Origin: Welwitschia mirabilis | Taxonomy: Eukaryota; Gnetophyta; Gnetopsida; Welwitschiales | Length of the DNA: 55,416 nucleotides | Assembly (NCBI GenBank): GCA_051453625.1 | Contig: JBOZIK010000001.1 | Location: 200,487,218 to 200,542,633, forward strand | Direction of reading: 5' to 3' | Part shown: positions 1 through 13,047 of the stretch, piece after piece | How positions within the stretch are numbered: the stretch's first letter is position 1 | Layout: every line of letters starts with the position of its first letter | Translations under genes and position numbers: made by a program | The notes under the pieces: model-generated | Seen by the model: the letters and a program-made list of their open reading frames with translations, nothing else | Databases searched by the model: none | What the model was told of the DNA's origin: nothing

Positions 1-2
1 AA

Positions 3-7
<5 letters not shown>

Positions 8-57
<50 letters not shown>
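8..57. repeat. (TA)n microsatellite
   Basis: An uninterrupted AT dinucleotide run of about 50 bp sits at the left edge of the window. It is a simple repeat with no sign of function and is probably length-polymorphic. Confidence 0.95.
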
Positions 58-60
<3 letters not shown>

Positions 61-1499
61 TCAGGGGGTACTTATATATCTGATTTATGTTAATATACAT
101 GTGTATGGTTATCATTCATGCATTATAATTCCTTAATAGGATTGGATGTCGTAACCTTGATAGTTCTTAACTGGCTGCCTCTTATACATTTACACATAGC
201 TACTATGAATATGTACATATATTCGTGTATAATATCTATTGATGTTGATTCGAATATTGAGTTGTTGCATTATTCCTGACATTATTTCATGTCTAAGATT
301 GGCACATCCCACTGATACGGATCACTTTGATCTATTTTACACTCATGCATATTGGTGAAGATTAGAATGAGATCCAACATAAAACTACGTGTGGTTTGAA
401 CTCCTTCGGATGAAGATCATGTAGGCATGGTTTCTTAGCTATTAGTACAACCAACCACTGGATTGCAACCTACACACTTCTTATGTATGCTCTTAATCAA
501 GGTTTCTAATTTAACCTTAAGATTGGTTATGATATTAGTCAGGTGGAGCATCATCACATAGTTTACTTGATGTGAATCCTGCGGGTAACTGAGAGGTAAG
601 TTTCTCAGTCGTAACCTAAATTATTTTGTTGTAATGTTTAATCTTGTCATGTAAATTGCTGTGCTATAATATAATTTAGTTTAACAAAAAAATATTTCAT
701 GCTTTTAAGTCCAACCTAAAAACTAGGTTATGACATACTCACTCTATCTCACTTACACAAAACATACACAGATATCATATGAACCTCTTTAGCTTTCTCT
801 TTAGAGTATAAAACTTCATATTTATGTAGATTTTTCTAAATTTATTTGAGACCATAACCACCTCTAAATTTAAATAGAACATCAAGTATGACATGCATAA
901 CAAAAGCTAAGTTCTTTTCTTAAGATTTCCTACACCTAATAAATCTCTAATTAAATACGTATTAGGAGGTATTTAAAGGAATTAAGTCTTGCATAATGAA
1001 CTAAGTGATCCATGTACTTGTCATAACTCTTAGGTTATAGCAAAAAACAAATTCAAAAATTTAACATTACCAAAAGTCCATTTCTTAAATGACATTAATT
1101 TTAGCTATATTTACTTATTTATTTATATTCTTATTATCTAAAGTACTAGGTCAAGAGAATAAGATTAAAATCATAATCCATTGTGATAGATTTATAAAAA
1201 TAGTTTAGTCTTTATTTTTTTTAGGAAATAGGTCATATTTCATTAAAATCACAAAGCTATATAAAGGTATGCCTAATTTACAACTAGATTAAGATAAATT
1301 CTCCCTTGCTAGTGAACAACTTCTATAAAAATTAGGCTCAAAAGAAATATATCAATAAATCTTTCACCTTGAAAACACAAAATAACCAAACTAGGGAAGA
1401 TAGTAATAGTAAAGTTTAAAATCATATATCATAAATCTGGACCAACTTCTATCTATGCCAAAAATGGTAGTGATCTCTAGTCTGCTTATTTGTGATAAT
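58..1499. other. AT-rich stretch without recognisable genes
   Basis: I see no open frame of useful length, no transposon protein motif and no clear repeat structure here. The composition is like that of the decayed elements to the right, so this is probably old element sequence that has lost its signals. Confidence 0.5.
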
Positions 1500-2043
1500 G
1501 TCTTTTTCACCATTTAGCTCTTTTATCTTCTCTAGATCCTTTTATATGTGCTTTATATTTTTGTTAGGGTGCTAATAGAGTACCATCTTTCTATGTGCTT
1601 TAACTATCTTCTACTAGGATGCCTCTGGTTTTATCTCCAAAATTCCATAGTAATCGTTCCATTCCCTTGATGTATCTAAATCATCAAAATCTTGTCCATC
1701 TACTAAATCTGAACATTTCTTCTCCTCGGATAGCTCCTTTGGAAAGCTTTCTATGGAAGAATCAAAGTAGTTAAAAGGCCATTCTATTTTCCCCTGGCTC
1801 TTCTTACTCTGCTTCTTTCCATATGAGATGTTTTTTTAATGGGCAAAATCTACTCTCCACATCATGATTGCATTCACTGTTAATTTCTTTATCATCACTA
1901 ATGTAAATAACGTGACAGGGCAAGCATGCTCTGCTTTTATTACCCTCCTTGTGCTTAAGATTATCCACAACACCGTCTTGCTTGGGAGGACCAGGAGATA
2001 CAACGGAAGAATAATTTTTATTCAAGGGAACAACACCCTTCAT
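1500..2043 (-). pseudogene. J-domain (DnaJ-like) protein fragment, broken
   Basis: Read on the minus strand from about 1836 to 1610, a roughly 75-codon stop-free stretch leads into the motif DYYGILEIKPEAS. After two adjacent stops comes KIVKAHRK, then MVLY, a stop and HPNKN. The spacing matches the J-domain of DnaJ/HSP40 co-chaperones: helix I DYY.IL, helix II I.KA.RK, then the HPD loop followed by KN. The invariant HPD Asp is Asn here, and at least four in-frame stops occur, so it is not functional. A second open stretch at 2043-1804 lies in another frame and could join through an indel in the seven-A run near 1830. J-domains stimulate Hsp70 ATPase. Which J-protein this came from, and whether a transposon carried it here, cannot be told. 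Confidence 0.6.
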
Positions 2044-3759
2044 GTGCTCTCCCTCTTAGGAATGTCCCTTCTCCATCACTCCTCTATTATTGATAGATTA
2101 ATCTCTACTATTTTTTTTTCTAGAGTTTGTATTATCATCCTAGGCTAGACCAAAAGGGTCTCACACTTACTTCTTTTTGTTAACCATTCCAATTCTTCAT
2201 CGCTTCTACGAAGAAAAATCAAAAAATATTGTTTGATCTTATGAATTTATTACTTTCTTAAGCCCACACGTGCCTACAACTAAGCCTGAGGATGGAGCAA
2301 ATTTTTAGCATGACTATAGAAATCTAAAATCTTATGAATAAGTCCCAAGTATCTATTTTTAAACTATTCTCTTAATTTCTCTAAGAATAAATGAGGAATT
2401 TCGACCTTTCTTCCCTCCCTTAGGGCATGTAAAAAAGTAAAATATAACTTTTAAGTTTTAAATGGTTGCCATCCTAGATGAATTATTAGTTAATAAATTC
2501 AGAAGCAAGGCTCTAAGGCTCTTATAAATCGGCTTTCTTGATAGAACCCTTCATCTTTCTAGGGAATTACCTTTCAATAAACTTGTTCATGTTATTGTAT
2601 CCCATAACTGAATGGAATATAAGGTTCCCTTCTTCTAGGGCCCCCAAAACCTATGAAATGAACTAGGAAGAAATCACCTTACTCCTTCGATCTATTTTTA
2701 GCTTCTCATTGATGATTACTTTACTACTGATGTACCTTTGGTCTTATTACAGGAATACTAAATATTTCCATCTGATTGCTACAAGGCACTTTTCTAGTGC
2801 CTAGTACCCATGAACTTCATTCTATTCACCATCTCAAACTAGGGATGCCTTTCCATTCTCCTCAATAACAAGAAATAATTAAATTTGTACCTAATTTTTT
2901 TAAGTAGGTTTTTCAATTGATTTTTTTTATCTAAGAAAATGAATTGATTCCATGCAATTCATAAGAACCATGGAGGGATTTCTAATAAGTGCCCTAGAGT
3001 GTTAGTAATATTATTCCAAGTTAAGCCCTTATTAAAACATTTCCAAACATCTTAGACCATGGTGTAATCTTAAGAAAGATATTCAGTTAATTTAAGTTAC
3101 CTAAACATTTTACAGTTTAGTGATATCTTAAACCCATGTATCCTTAACTTTNNNNNNNNNNNNNNNNNNNNNNNNNNNNNNNNNNNNNNNNNNNNNNNNN
3201 NNNNNNNNNNNNNNNNNNNNTTAATGTGTTATGTAAGAGAATGTTTGAGTCATGTTCTTTTACCACTAGTTCTATTTGACTAGCTTTATTTTTGTTAATT
3301 GTTCTAGAGTATTCAACCTCAGTGAGTTGAACATTTAAAGAATCAATAAGTCTCTGTAAGTTGTCTATAGATTTGTCTATGTGAACATTTCCCAAGTGAG
3401 AGGATGAGGGTATTCCTTCCCTTCTAATAATTCCTAACCTTTGTGTCGATGATCGATTTAATCCAAATTAAGCTAGCAAAATTTGTTTAATATCATTTTA
3501 CCTTTTACCATTTAACACTCTCAAATGCCATAAAGAAATATTACCTTGATTAATTTTCTAGTTTGTAAGTTTTTCTAGCTCTTCTCTCCCTTTGTAAAGG
3601 GTCTATCAAAAGGCAGAGCTTCCCACTTAGGCTCCTAGACCTTATACTTCATATTTGAGATTTTAAATCAAGGGGGTCCTCTAAACCCCCCACCAAAATT
3701 AACCCCCCCAACCCCCCCACCACAAATCACACCCAATCATTTGATTTTCTTTATTAAGT
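2044..3759. other. Decayed sequence with a short gap, no clear gene
   Basis: This stretch holds a 69-N gap (3152-3220) and a C-rich patch at about 3680-3720. A short minus-strand open frame ends in the gap (about 3395-3221) and reads as a charged helical peptide with no family match. It may be the 3' part of the LINE relic to its right or the remains of another element. No motif supports a confident call. Confidence 0.4.
3152..3220. other. Assembly gap, 69 N
   Basis: A run of 69 N. No paralogous copy is available to test its true length. Confidence 0.98.
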
Positions 3760-6728
3760 TAAATTGGGTTATAAAAATACTATTTTTGAGGTCTTGAATA
3801 TACCATCCTCCTGCTTCCATTAGTTTAGTAATTTCACTCCATGTCACTGCATGAACTTTACTTCTCCTTCCCAGATGAAATTTTAGATGAACCTCTTCAA
3901 AATTATTTAAGTTTTTCTTGGAAGAATACTAAATAAGGAACTATATTTCACTATAATTGATATAATGGTATTTGCCAAAATTACTCTTCCTTTGCTAGTT
4001 AACAATATTGAATTCTAGCTATGACACTTTGTACCTACTTTTTGAATAAGATTAGTCCATGAATCTATTTTATTCCATTGAAACATTGGTATCCCTAATT
4101 AAATATCCTTAACATTGCCTATTCTTATTTTAAGAGACCTCTTAATTGCTTCCTACACATAAGTCCATGTGTTTAAGAAATAAGCTATGCTTTTAAGCTA
4201 TCTAATAGAAAGACCAAATTCCCTTGAAAAGGCATTCAGACCATTTTTAATGGAAGCAAATTATTGCACATTTGTTTTAGTAAAGGTAATAGAGTCATTA
4301 ACAAAGTGATTACACATAATTTTCATATTACGAATCCTTATGCCTTCTCCCCTTTTCTCTTCTATATAGTCTTGAATAACATTCAAAACTATGATAAATG
4401 GTACCTTAACTCTCTCACTGCATTAAAGAAATCACACACATTTTGATTAATTCTCAAATTAAATCTTGGTAAATCTTACATTTGAATAATAAGTATCATA
4501 AATTTTATTTTTTTTTTTTTCGAGTGGAAGAGGAAGTAAGTGGGGTGGAAGGGGGTTCCTTCATTAGTAGCACATGTTTTAAAGACTTCTAAGATGTCAT
4601 ATCATAGACTTTCATTGTATCAGCTCTAAAGACATAGAATTTTAGCTTTTTCTTTTGGAGAAAATGAAAAATATCATGGTTAAAAATTATTTTGTCTAGA
4701 ATAGAATGATTTTTCCAAAAGTATAGCTCTATTACTTCTAACTACTTACTACAAGAAGTGGTGGATCCAAGCTACTAGAACTTTAGAGAAGAGTTTATAA
4801 ATGATATTACAACATTTGATTGGTCTATAATCATGTACTCTTATAGCTTCTTATTTATTTAGAATCAAACTATATGATCATTATTCCAAGCATAGAGTAT
4901 TATCCCTAAAGTGATGACTTTGTTAAACACAACTTCCACTAATTTTCCAATTATGACCTAGAATTTTTTAAGAAATTCTAGTGTCAACCCATTAAGTCTA
5001 TTTCTAAGATTTAGCTTTATTTTTTTAAGTGTATTCCAAACTTCATCTCTCTCCATCTTTTATAAGGTATTTCCACCTTCCAGTACTTAGACTAGAGGGT
5101 TAATGATCTCACTACATCAACATTGGCCCAAAGCTCCTACAAGTTTCTATAAAAGCTCATAGGACCTAGTTCTTTTCATAAGACTAACCTCTCCAACATA
5201 CATTTTGAATTGTGTTTGAGTGTCTCCTCTAATTAACCAATTTCCGGGGGGGGGGGGGGGGGGGGGNNNNNNNNNNNNNNNNNNNNNNNNNNNNNNNNNN
5301 NNNNNNNNNNNNNNNNNNNNNNNNNNNNNNNNNNNNNNNNNNNNNNNNNNNNNNNNNNNNNNNNNNNNNNNNNNNNNNNNNNNNNNNNNNNNNNNNNNNN
5401 NNNNNNNNNNNNNNNNNNNNNNNNNNNNNNNNNNNNNNNNNNNNNNNNNNNNNNNNNNNNNNNNNNNNNNNNNNNNNNNNNNNNNNNNNNNNNNNNNNNN
5501 NNNNNNNNNNNNNNNNNNNNNNNNNNNNNNNNNNNNNNNNNNNNNNNNNNNNNNNNNNNNNNNNNNNNNNNNNNNNNNNNNNNNNNNNNNNNNNNNNNNN
5601 NNNNNNNNNNNNNNNNNNNNNNNNNNNNNNNNNNNNNNNNNNNNNNNNNNNNNNNNNNNNNNNNNNNNNNNNNNNNNNNNNNNNNNNNNNNNNNNNNNNN
5701 NNNNNNNNNNNNNNNNNNNNNNNNNNNNNNNNNNNNNNNNNNNNNNNNNNNNNNNNNNNNNNNNNNNNNNNNNNNNNNNNNNNNNNNNNNNNNNNNNNNN
5801 NNNNNNNNNNNNNNNNNNNNNNNNNNNNNNNNNNNNNNNNNNNNNNNNNNNNNNNNNNNNNNNNNNNNNNNNNNNNNNNNNNNNNNNNNNNNNNNNNNNN
5901 NNNNNNNNNNNNNNNNNNNNNNNNNNNNNNNNNNNNNNNNNNNNNNNNNNNNNNNNNNNNNNNNNNNNNNNNNNNNNNNNNNNNNNNNNNNNNNNNNNNN
6001 NNNNNNNNNNNNNNNNNNNNNNCCCAATAGAATGCTTATCCTCATCTTTTAGCCAGTTAATATGGATCCTTTATTTTAATAAATTTTCTCTTGCTTTATG
6101 ATTTTGGATAACTCCCAAAGCCATTGCACCCCTTCTTGTTAGAGGTGCTTTCCTTACCCTTGCCTATACTAAAATCTTCCTTAATTTCTCTATCAATGTT
6201 TCTTTTTCTCTTTAATTTCACACGTTGTTTTTTACAATTTTTTAGACACTATTTAAGTCTCCTCTTCTAGCTGAGCATTCTTAAAGGTAAATGTAAAAAT
6301 TTTTGTTTGAATATCCCTAAAATGGATCGGTGGTTAGAACACCATCTTCACCTTACCTTCTAAAATCCACTCTCTTTTTATAGCTAAACACAAAGAAATA
6401 AGCACTATATTAACTTTGGACAAGATTCTCATAGCACCTCTTCTCCAGTTTAACCAACTAAACCAAACCTTGCATCATATATTAGACCTAGTTTAATTAT
6501 CATATCTTCTAACTCCTAGTTTAACTATCATGTCTTCCAACTCTAAAACATCATAATTATTCCATTTACTCCCACCATTTTTCTCATCAGGGCAAAGTGT
6601 TTAGCTAAGATTTCCAATTAAGATATACCTCTTATTATGTAATTGTTTTATCAATATTTTTCAAACTTTGAATTTGATTGTTTGGATTTGGAGCCCATAA
6701 ATGTTCACAAGGTACTAGTAAGCAAGGA
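3760..6728 (-). mobile_element. LINE (L1-type) relic, copy A: endonuclease to RT thumb
   Basis: Minus-strand translation gives LINE ORF2 pieces in the right order. At about 6720-6330 is the end of an APE-type endonuclease, equivalent to the better-preserved copy B. At about 5060-4930 are the decayed RT entry motifs. At about 4010-3800 is the thumb region after RT, with the pattern LTSKGRVILANTIIS followed by an F(I/L)W.G-like NFIWEG motif and a GG.(G/Y)IQDL tail. Many stops and frameshifts show it is dead. The whole segment is paralogous to copy B at 6735-8930, in the same orientation. LINE proteins copy element RNA into DNA at the nicked target. An N gap with a poly-G edge interrupts this copy. 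Confidence 0.75.
5246..6022. other. Poly-G run and 756-N assembly gap
   Basis: Twenty-one G (5246-5266) lead straight into 756 N (5267-6022), and the right flank starts with CCC. In the paralogous LINE copy B the two flanking sequences are only some 25 bp apart (about 8168-8192). The gap length is therefore probably an artefact, and the true missing sequence may be a short homopolymer-rich patch. Confidence 0.9.
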
Positions 6729-6734
6729 CTTTAT

Positions 6735-9700
6735 GCCCCTTCATTCCTTCTTCCCAAGTAAAATTTTAGATGAGCCTATTCAAAGTGGTTTGAGCTTTTC
6801 TTAAAATAATCCTCATGGAGGCACTATATTTTACTACTACTAATATAATGATATTTGCCAAAATTACTCTTCCTTTGCTACATAAAAAATTGCATTCCAA
6901 ATGTAACAGTTTGTACCTACTTTTAAATAATATTAAGCCATTTTATTCCATTGTAACATTAGTATCCCCAAGTAAATATCCTTAAAATTGCCTCTTCTTA
7001 TTCAGAGAGACATCTAAGTCACTTTCTATATACAAGTCCATGTGTTCAAGAAATAAGCTCTACTTTTGGGCTAACTAATAGAAAGACTACACTTTCTTGA
7101 AAAGGCATCTAGGCTAGTTTTAATGAAAGCAATTTATTGCACATTTACTTTAGCAAAGATAATAGAGTCATCAATGAAGCAATTAGGTATAATCTTCATA
7201 TTATGAGTCTTCATGCCTTATCCCCCTTCCTTTTTTATATACTCTTGATAAACATTCAAAACTATGATAAATGGATAAGGTAAGAGGGGATTCTCTTGCC
7301 CTAACACTCTTGCTGCACTGAAGAAACCAAGCACATTTTGATTAATTCTTAAACTAAATCTTGTTAATTCTTACATTTGAATAATAAGAATTACATTTTT
7401 TTCTTTCTTTTCCACTTCTTCTTTTTTCTTTTTCTTTTTCTTTTCTTTTGTTTTTTTTGTGGGAGGGTCACTAGAGTAGAACAAAGTTACTTTGTCAGTA
7501 GTATATGTTCCAAAAACTCCAAGATACTATATCATAGGCTTTCATTATATCAAGTTTTAAGACATATACTTTTAGCTTTTTCTTTCGGAGAAAATGGAAA
7601 ATTTCATGGTTAAAGATTACCTGGTCTATAATAGATTGATTTTTCTAGAAACCTAGCTCTATTACGTTTAACTACTTATTACATGAAGGGGTGGATCCAA
7701 GGTACTAGAACCTTAGAAAAGAGCTTATAAATGATATTACAACATCCATTTAGTCTGTAATTTTGTACTCTCGTAGCTTCTTATTTCTTTATAATTGAAT
7801 GATAAGAATATTATTCTGAGCATGGAGTATCATCCTAGAGTGAGGACTTTATTAAGCACAACTTCCATCAAGTTTCCAATTATGGCCTATAATTTTTTAA
7901 GAAATCTCATTGTCCACCCATGAGGTCTAGTATGATGATTTAGCTTCATTTCCTTAAGCGTATTCCAAACTTCATCTTCTTCTAGTTCTTGGAATGTGTT
8001 TCATTCCATCTAGAACTTAGACTAAAGAGTTAATGGTCTTACTACATCAATGTTGGCCCAAAGCTCTTACAACTTTTCTATAAAATCTTACATAACCTTG
8101 TTCTTTTCATAGGACTAACCTTTCCAATACATATTTTCAATTGTGTTTGAGTGTCTTCTCTGATCCACCATTTTGAAAAGAAAAAAAATAGAATGCTTAT
8201 CCTTATTTTTTAGCTAGTTAATATGAGTCCTTTATTCCAATAAATTTTTTCTTACTTTCTGATCTTGTATAACTTCCAAAGCCATTTCCATCCTATGTTG
8301 AATCTTCCTTAGCTCCTCTTTTAATGTTTTTTTCCTCCTAAATTTTATGGATTATTATTTTCTCCAATTTTTTAGCCACTATTTAAGTATTTACACATTA
8401 CCTATTAGCAAGTTTATAGGATTCATATCATCATATGTCCAATGTTATTTAATATAGGAGTGGATCACCTGCTCTTCTAGCTAAGCATTCTTAAAATGGA
8501 TTGGTGGTTAGAACATCATCTTCCTTTCCCTTCCAAAATCCACTCTCTTTCTATAGCCAAACTCAAAGACTAAGCACTTTATCAATTTTGGGCAAGATTC
8601 CCTCAACATCTCTTCTCCAGTTTAACCAGCTAAATTGAACCTTTTGTATAGGCATACATATTAGATCTAGTTTAACTATCATGTCTTCCAACTCTAAATC
8701 ACCATAATGATTCCATTCACCCCCGCCATTTTTCTCATTAGCACCAAGTATTTGTTTAAAATTCCCAAATAAGATACACCTCTTTTTTCTATAATTGTTC
8801 TGTCAACCTTTTTCAAACTTTGGATTTGGAGCCCATAAATATTCATAAGGTACTAGTCCTGTATAGTAAAGATTTAGAATCACCTATTTGCCTTTACTAG
8901 TATATGCTTAACATCTTTTTTAAAGAGGTTAATTAGCCCCCCTGCCTTGCCATAGCTGGGAACCCACTCCATTTACCATCACTTATTTAAGTCCTTAATG
9001 GAATTAAACTTTTATATTTTAGTTTTCTACAAACAAACAATACTAGTACTTCTATTGTTATTAATTAATTAATTATTCTAATTTTGAGGTAAATTTCATA
9101 CATCAAATGTTCTAGCTCATGATATTCATTTACTATTTTTCTTATTAGCTTATTTTCCAGAAATTTTTAGAATGGTCTTTTGAGAACCGTTCATAATATT
9201 CTTAATTGCTTCTCTCTTGGCTTTATTTGACACTAAAGGCCTTCTTAATTTCTTGCTTATTCCTTCTTTTTCCTCACTAAAATAATATAATAAGAATCAG
9301 AGTATGTAAGCTCACTACCAAATAAGTTGTATTTGTTAAAAGAAGGGTTTTCTTAATGGGTGAGTTTGCAATCAAGCTCCCTTCTATCTTTACACTCAAG
9401 GATCTTCGGTCCTCTGGCATAAGGAAATCTTTGCACACATATATTGCCTTTTAAGAACAATATACAAAATAAGTCAAATCCAAACAAATGTATAAACAAT
9501 TAATTTATTGAATTTTTTGGTCATTTACATAGTATTGAAAATCTCTGTCCGTCGTCCCATTCCTTAAATTATAATTACTTTTTTTATTAAACAAATTTCA
9601 TCTTTATTTTAACATTTTAAAAATCCCTAACTGTTATATTTTATATGAATTTCAAAAAGTATTAACATATCTCATTCCATTATTTTTGTGAGGGGAAGGG

Positions 9701-10330
9701 CTTCCTATCCCTTACCTTTAGGGTCCTCTTATTTGCTACCTTTTGCTCTTGGTTCTAGGTGGACTACTATAGCAACTCACCCCTCTCCTTCCTTCTCCTC
9801 CAACCTAATACCACTTACAACCTGTCATTGTCCTTTTTAAAAAAGCAAACTAAAGGGTCATGATTAAATGTTTTTGCAGGTTTAGCATTAGACTATTGAG
9901 AACGACAGTGTCTCATAGCCCTTTCTGCGACACCTGTCACATGCTAGCTCTTTTGATTTTGGACAAAATCTAGTTGCATGTATTAGCAAAACATAGTGGG
10001 TGTAGGGCACAAAAATGTTCTCATACTTTACTTTAATCCTATCTACTCTAAAGCTATTTATTAGTTCAAAGTCTCTCAAACTCTTGGTTAACTCCAAGTA
10101 AATCCAAGCATAGAACCTTACTAACACCATTTGTGTTCCATTTAGGGTTACTAGATCTACCTTTATAATCTCTCTAAATTAGCCTGTCATATCTAGAAAG
10201 ACCTCTTGATTTCATATAAGCTAATGCCACTTGACTTCACTCGCATCAAGAGCTTCTGAGAAACCTTGTTGATATCTTTTCTTAGTCTCCATTTGGTCAA
10301 AGTCAGGTCCGTTACACTAAATAACTTGAG
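6735..10330 (-). mobile_element. LINE (L1-type) relic, copy B: ORF1 zinc knuckle, endonuclease, RT
   Basis: Read on the minus strand this is the more complete copy. ORF1 at about 10190-9950 has a DUF4283/zf-CCHC_4-like stretch ending in a Y-X2-Y-X4-H-X4-C array, which is a CCHC knuckle with its first two Cys changed to Tyr. The endonuclease at about 8930-8450 shows CILFGNFKQILGANEKNGG, the GDFN.IL pattern. RT at about 8000-7130 shows RPHGWTM (decayed KAPGPDGW), VLGQENPLLPYPF (decayed LRQGDPLSP.LF) and CFIDDSIIFA (decayed FADD). The thumb at about 6850-6735 stops abruptly where copy A begins. Stops are frequent throughout. The open frame at 9888-10130 is the ORF1 part. Confidence 0.75.
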
Positions 10331-10849
10331 TTCCTTGATCATCACGCTATTTACATAATCTTTTCATTCAAAATTAAATAAAACTAAACCATTTGCAAGC
10401 ATTATTACTTATACTATTATGATCCTTATCCACTTTACAATAACCCATTTTCTAATTTCCTCCATACTCAAATGTGGACTAGTAGAGACAAATTAGCCTA
10501 AAAGACTAAACTTGGATTTTTATTTCACATTTGTAGAATATTTAGAAACAACTTTCATCTTAAAAGCGTCATTTTATTTAAAAATCTTCATAAATAAGGT
10601 TTTTATTTTCCTACCTGCCAAAAACACTAGCTAGGTTTTTCTAGCTATCCCTCAAGACTCTTCTACAAGACAAGCACTACCCTCAGACCCTGTTCCTCCT
10701 ACTTCTTATTCCTCCCATATCCTTCCACTTCACGTGCACCAACTGGGTGCTAAAGATGTAGCTCAAAATTTGCTGCAAAACCAAAACTTATGACCTTTAG
10801 CATGAATTCGATAGAATTTTTCTTAATCATACAAGCCCATTTCAAAATG
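10331..10849. other. Stretch between LINE and gypsy relics
   Basis: No gene is seen. A slightly C-rich patch at about 10640-10740 could be the start of the LINE ORF1 or its 5' leader on the minus strand, but no motif decides it. Confidence 0.35.
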
Positions 10850-13000
10850 TGTTAGTATTTTATCATTAAATTTAAAAGAATAATTTTCACTAAGCCTGTA
10901 ATCTTGCCAACACCATTAAGAAATGCTTTTGAAACTCAAAAAAGTTCATTTCACTTATATATGAGTTTTCCAAAGAAATTTGTAAAGTTCTAAATCATGT
11001 ACTAAGTTGAGGTCATTAAGCTTAAATGAATTTTTATGGAAGTTCTTATCATAGTAGGATTTTATTTTCTATTTTTGAATTTTTCAATTTTTATAGATTT
11101 CATTCCTAGCTTTGTCAAGTTTTTTAAGGTTAAGATTTCTAGATTTTAAAGCCTCACTTAAATTTTAATTTAGAAATTTTATAGACTAACAAGTTTCGTA
11201 CTCAATTTCCAATAGTAAATGGTAAGATTTCCAAATACAAGTTGGTAGCGTGACATTTCAATAGACGTCTTAAAAGTAGTTCATTAGGCCTATAGAGCAT
11301 CATTTGGGAACAGGAATCAATCTTTATTATTAGACTCTACAATGTTGTAGAATCCTTTTTTAAATTTGAATTTGTAACTTCTACCTAGCTACTAGTTTGT
11401 TGGGAATAAAGGGTTGCAACTTTATAAGATATTTTATACTTTATCATTAAATTTTTTTTAGTGTCTTATTAAAAAAATAATTTTTTTGTCACTAATGATA
11501 GCCTTAGAATGACCAAAGTAGAATAAGATATATATCTTTATTTAAGAATTTAGTAATTATTTTGGCATAAGATAGCTTTACAAAACTTATTGACATAATA
11601 TACATAAACTAATATTTATATGTATTTAAAGAATGAATGAAATAACCCAATAAAATCTATAAGCTAGAAATTAAATGGTTTAATCTTAAGAATAAGTAAA
11701 AGGGACAACATATATTTATTTTTAATGTTATTTAAGTGTCAACACTATTACAAGCTCTATCGTACTCATAAGCATCTTTGAAAAGAGTTGCCTAATAAAG
11801 CCAAGATTGAAGGATTTTAGAAGAACTTTTTCTGGTAAAGAAATAAGCTTCTCATACTCTATCATTAAAATGTTTTAAAATGTCAAACAGTTTTAGATTA
11901 TGGAATGTGTTGGTCAGAGTAGTATTTAAAAAGATAAGGATCACCTCCAAAGTACTTATTTGTTTCATGTAAGAATCACTCTTTATCTTAACTATTATAA
12001 TGATCAAGAAGTTTATGGATAATAAGATAATTAGCTATACTAGCATGTCAATATTTTTCTTATAAGGTTGGAAGGGATTTATCATGAAATGAGCCATTTT
12101 TAGAGATTAAATGAGATATAAATTGAAACCTAATGCAATCTAAGTGATTATCAACTATGTTTTTCACTCCTTTGGTATCTTTGATTTCAAGGTTATATTC
12201 TTGAAAACATGGTATCTGTCTTATTAATCTAGCTTTAAATTTTTTCTTATTCAATAAGTATTTAAGAGTGGAGTGATTGATGAAGATGATAGTCTTTACA
12301 CCTATAAGATGATCTAAATTTTCTAAGGTAAAACTACTACTAGAAGATATTTTTTAATTATTTTATAAGTTAATTGAGAGCCTTGTAATGCTTTATTTAC
12401 CTAAGAAATAACATATCCTCTTATAACATAGTCACTTTCATCATACAAAAGCTTAAAAGAAAAAGACAAATTGAGGAGTTATAAGATAATAGATGTTTGA
12501 ATTTTTCAAAGAAATTATTACAATTAAAGATCTAGTCAAAATAAACATTTTTAATGAGAATATTACTTAAGGGTTTGAAGATCTTATAAAATTCTTTAAT
12601 GCACCTCCTATAATAATGAACATATCTGAGTAAAGATCTAAGATCCTTAATATTTCTAAGAATGGGGAAATGAATAATAAGTTAAACTTTAATAAGGTTT
12701 AATTATATTCCATTCTTAGACATCACACATCTTGAAACTATACCATTTGTGATCATAAAATTACTTTTCCAATTGATTAGCAGATATTTATCTTCATGGG
12801 GTCTAAAAACAAGTTCTAAATAATGCAAAGATGAAATAAATATTATAATAAAAATGGAAAATTTTTCTATAAAAACTTCAACAAATTTCTCAATCATGTC
12901 TAAAAAGATATTCATCATGCATTATTATAATGTATTTGTGGAATTACAAAGTCCAAAAGGCATTCTCTTATAGGCACAAACTAAATGGGCATGTAATAGT

Positions 13001-13047
<47 letters not shown>

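Noticed and set aside
5220-6101. Long open frames on both strands
   Set aside because: They consist almost wholly of gap N; the same holds for 12925-13859, 16592-17287 and 31460-32455.
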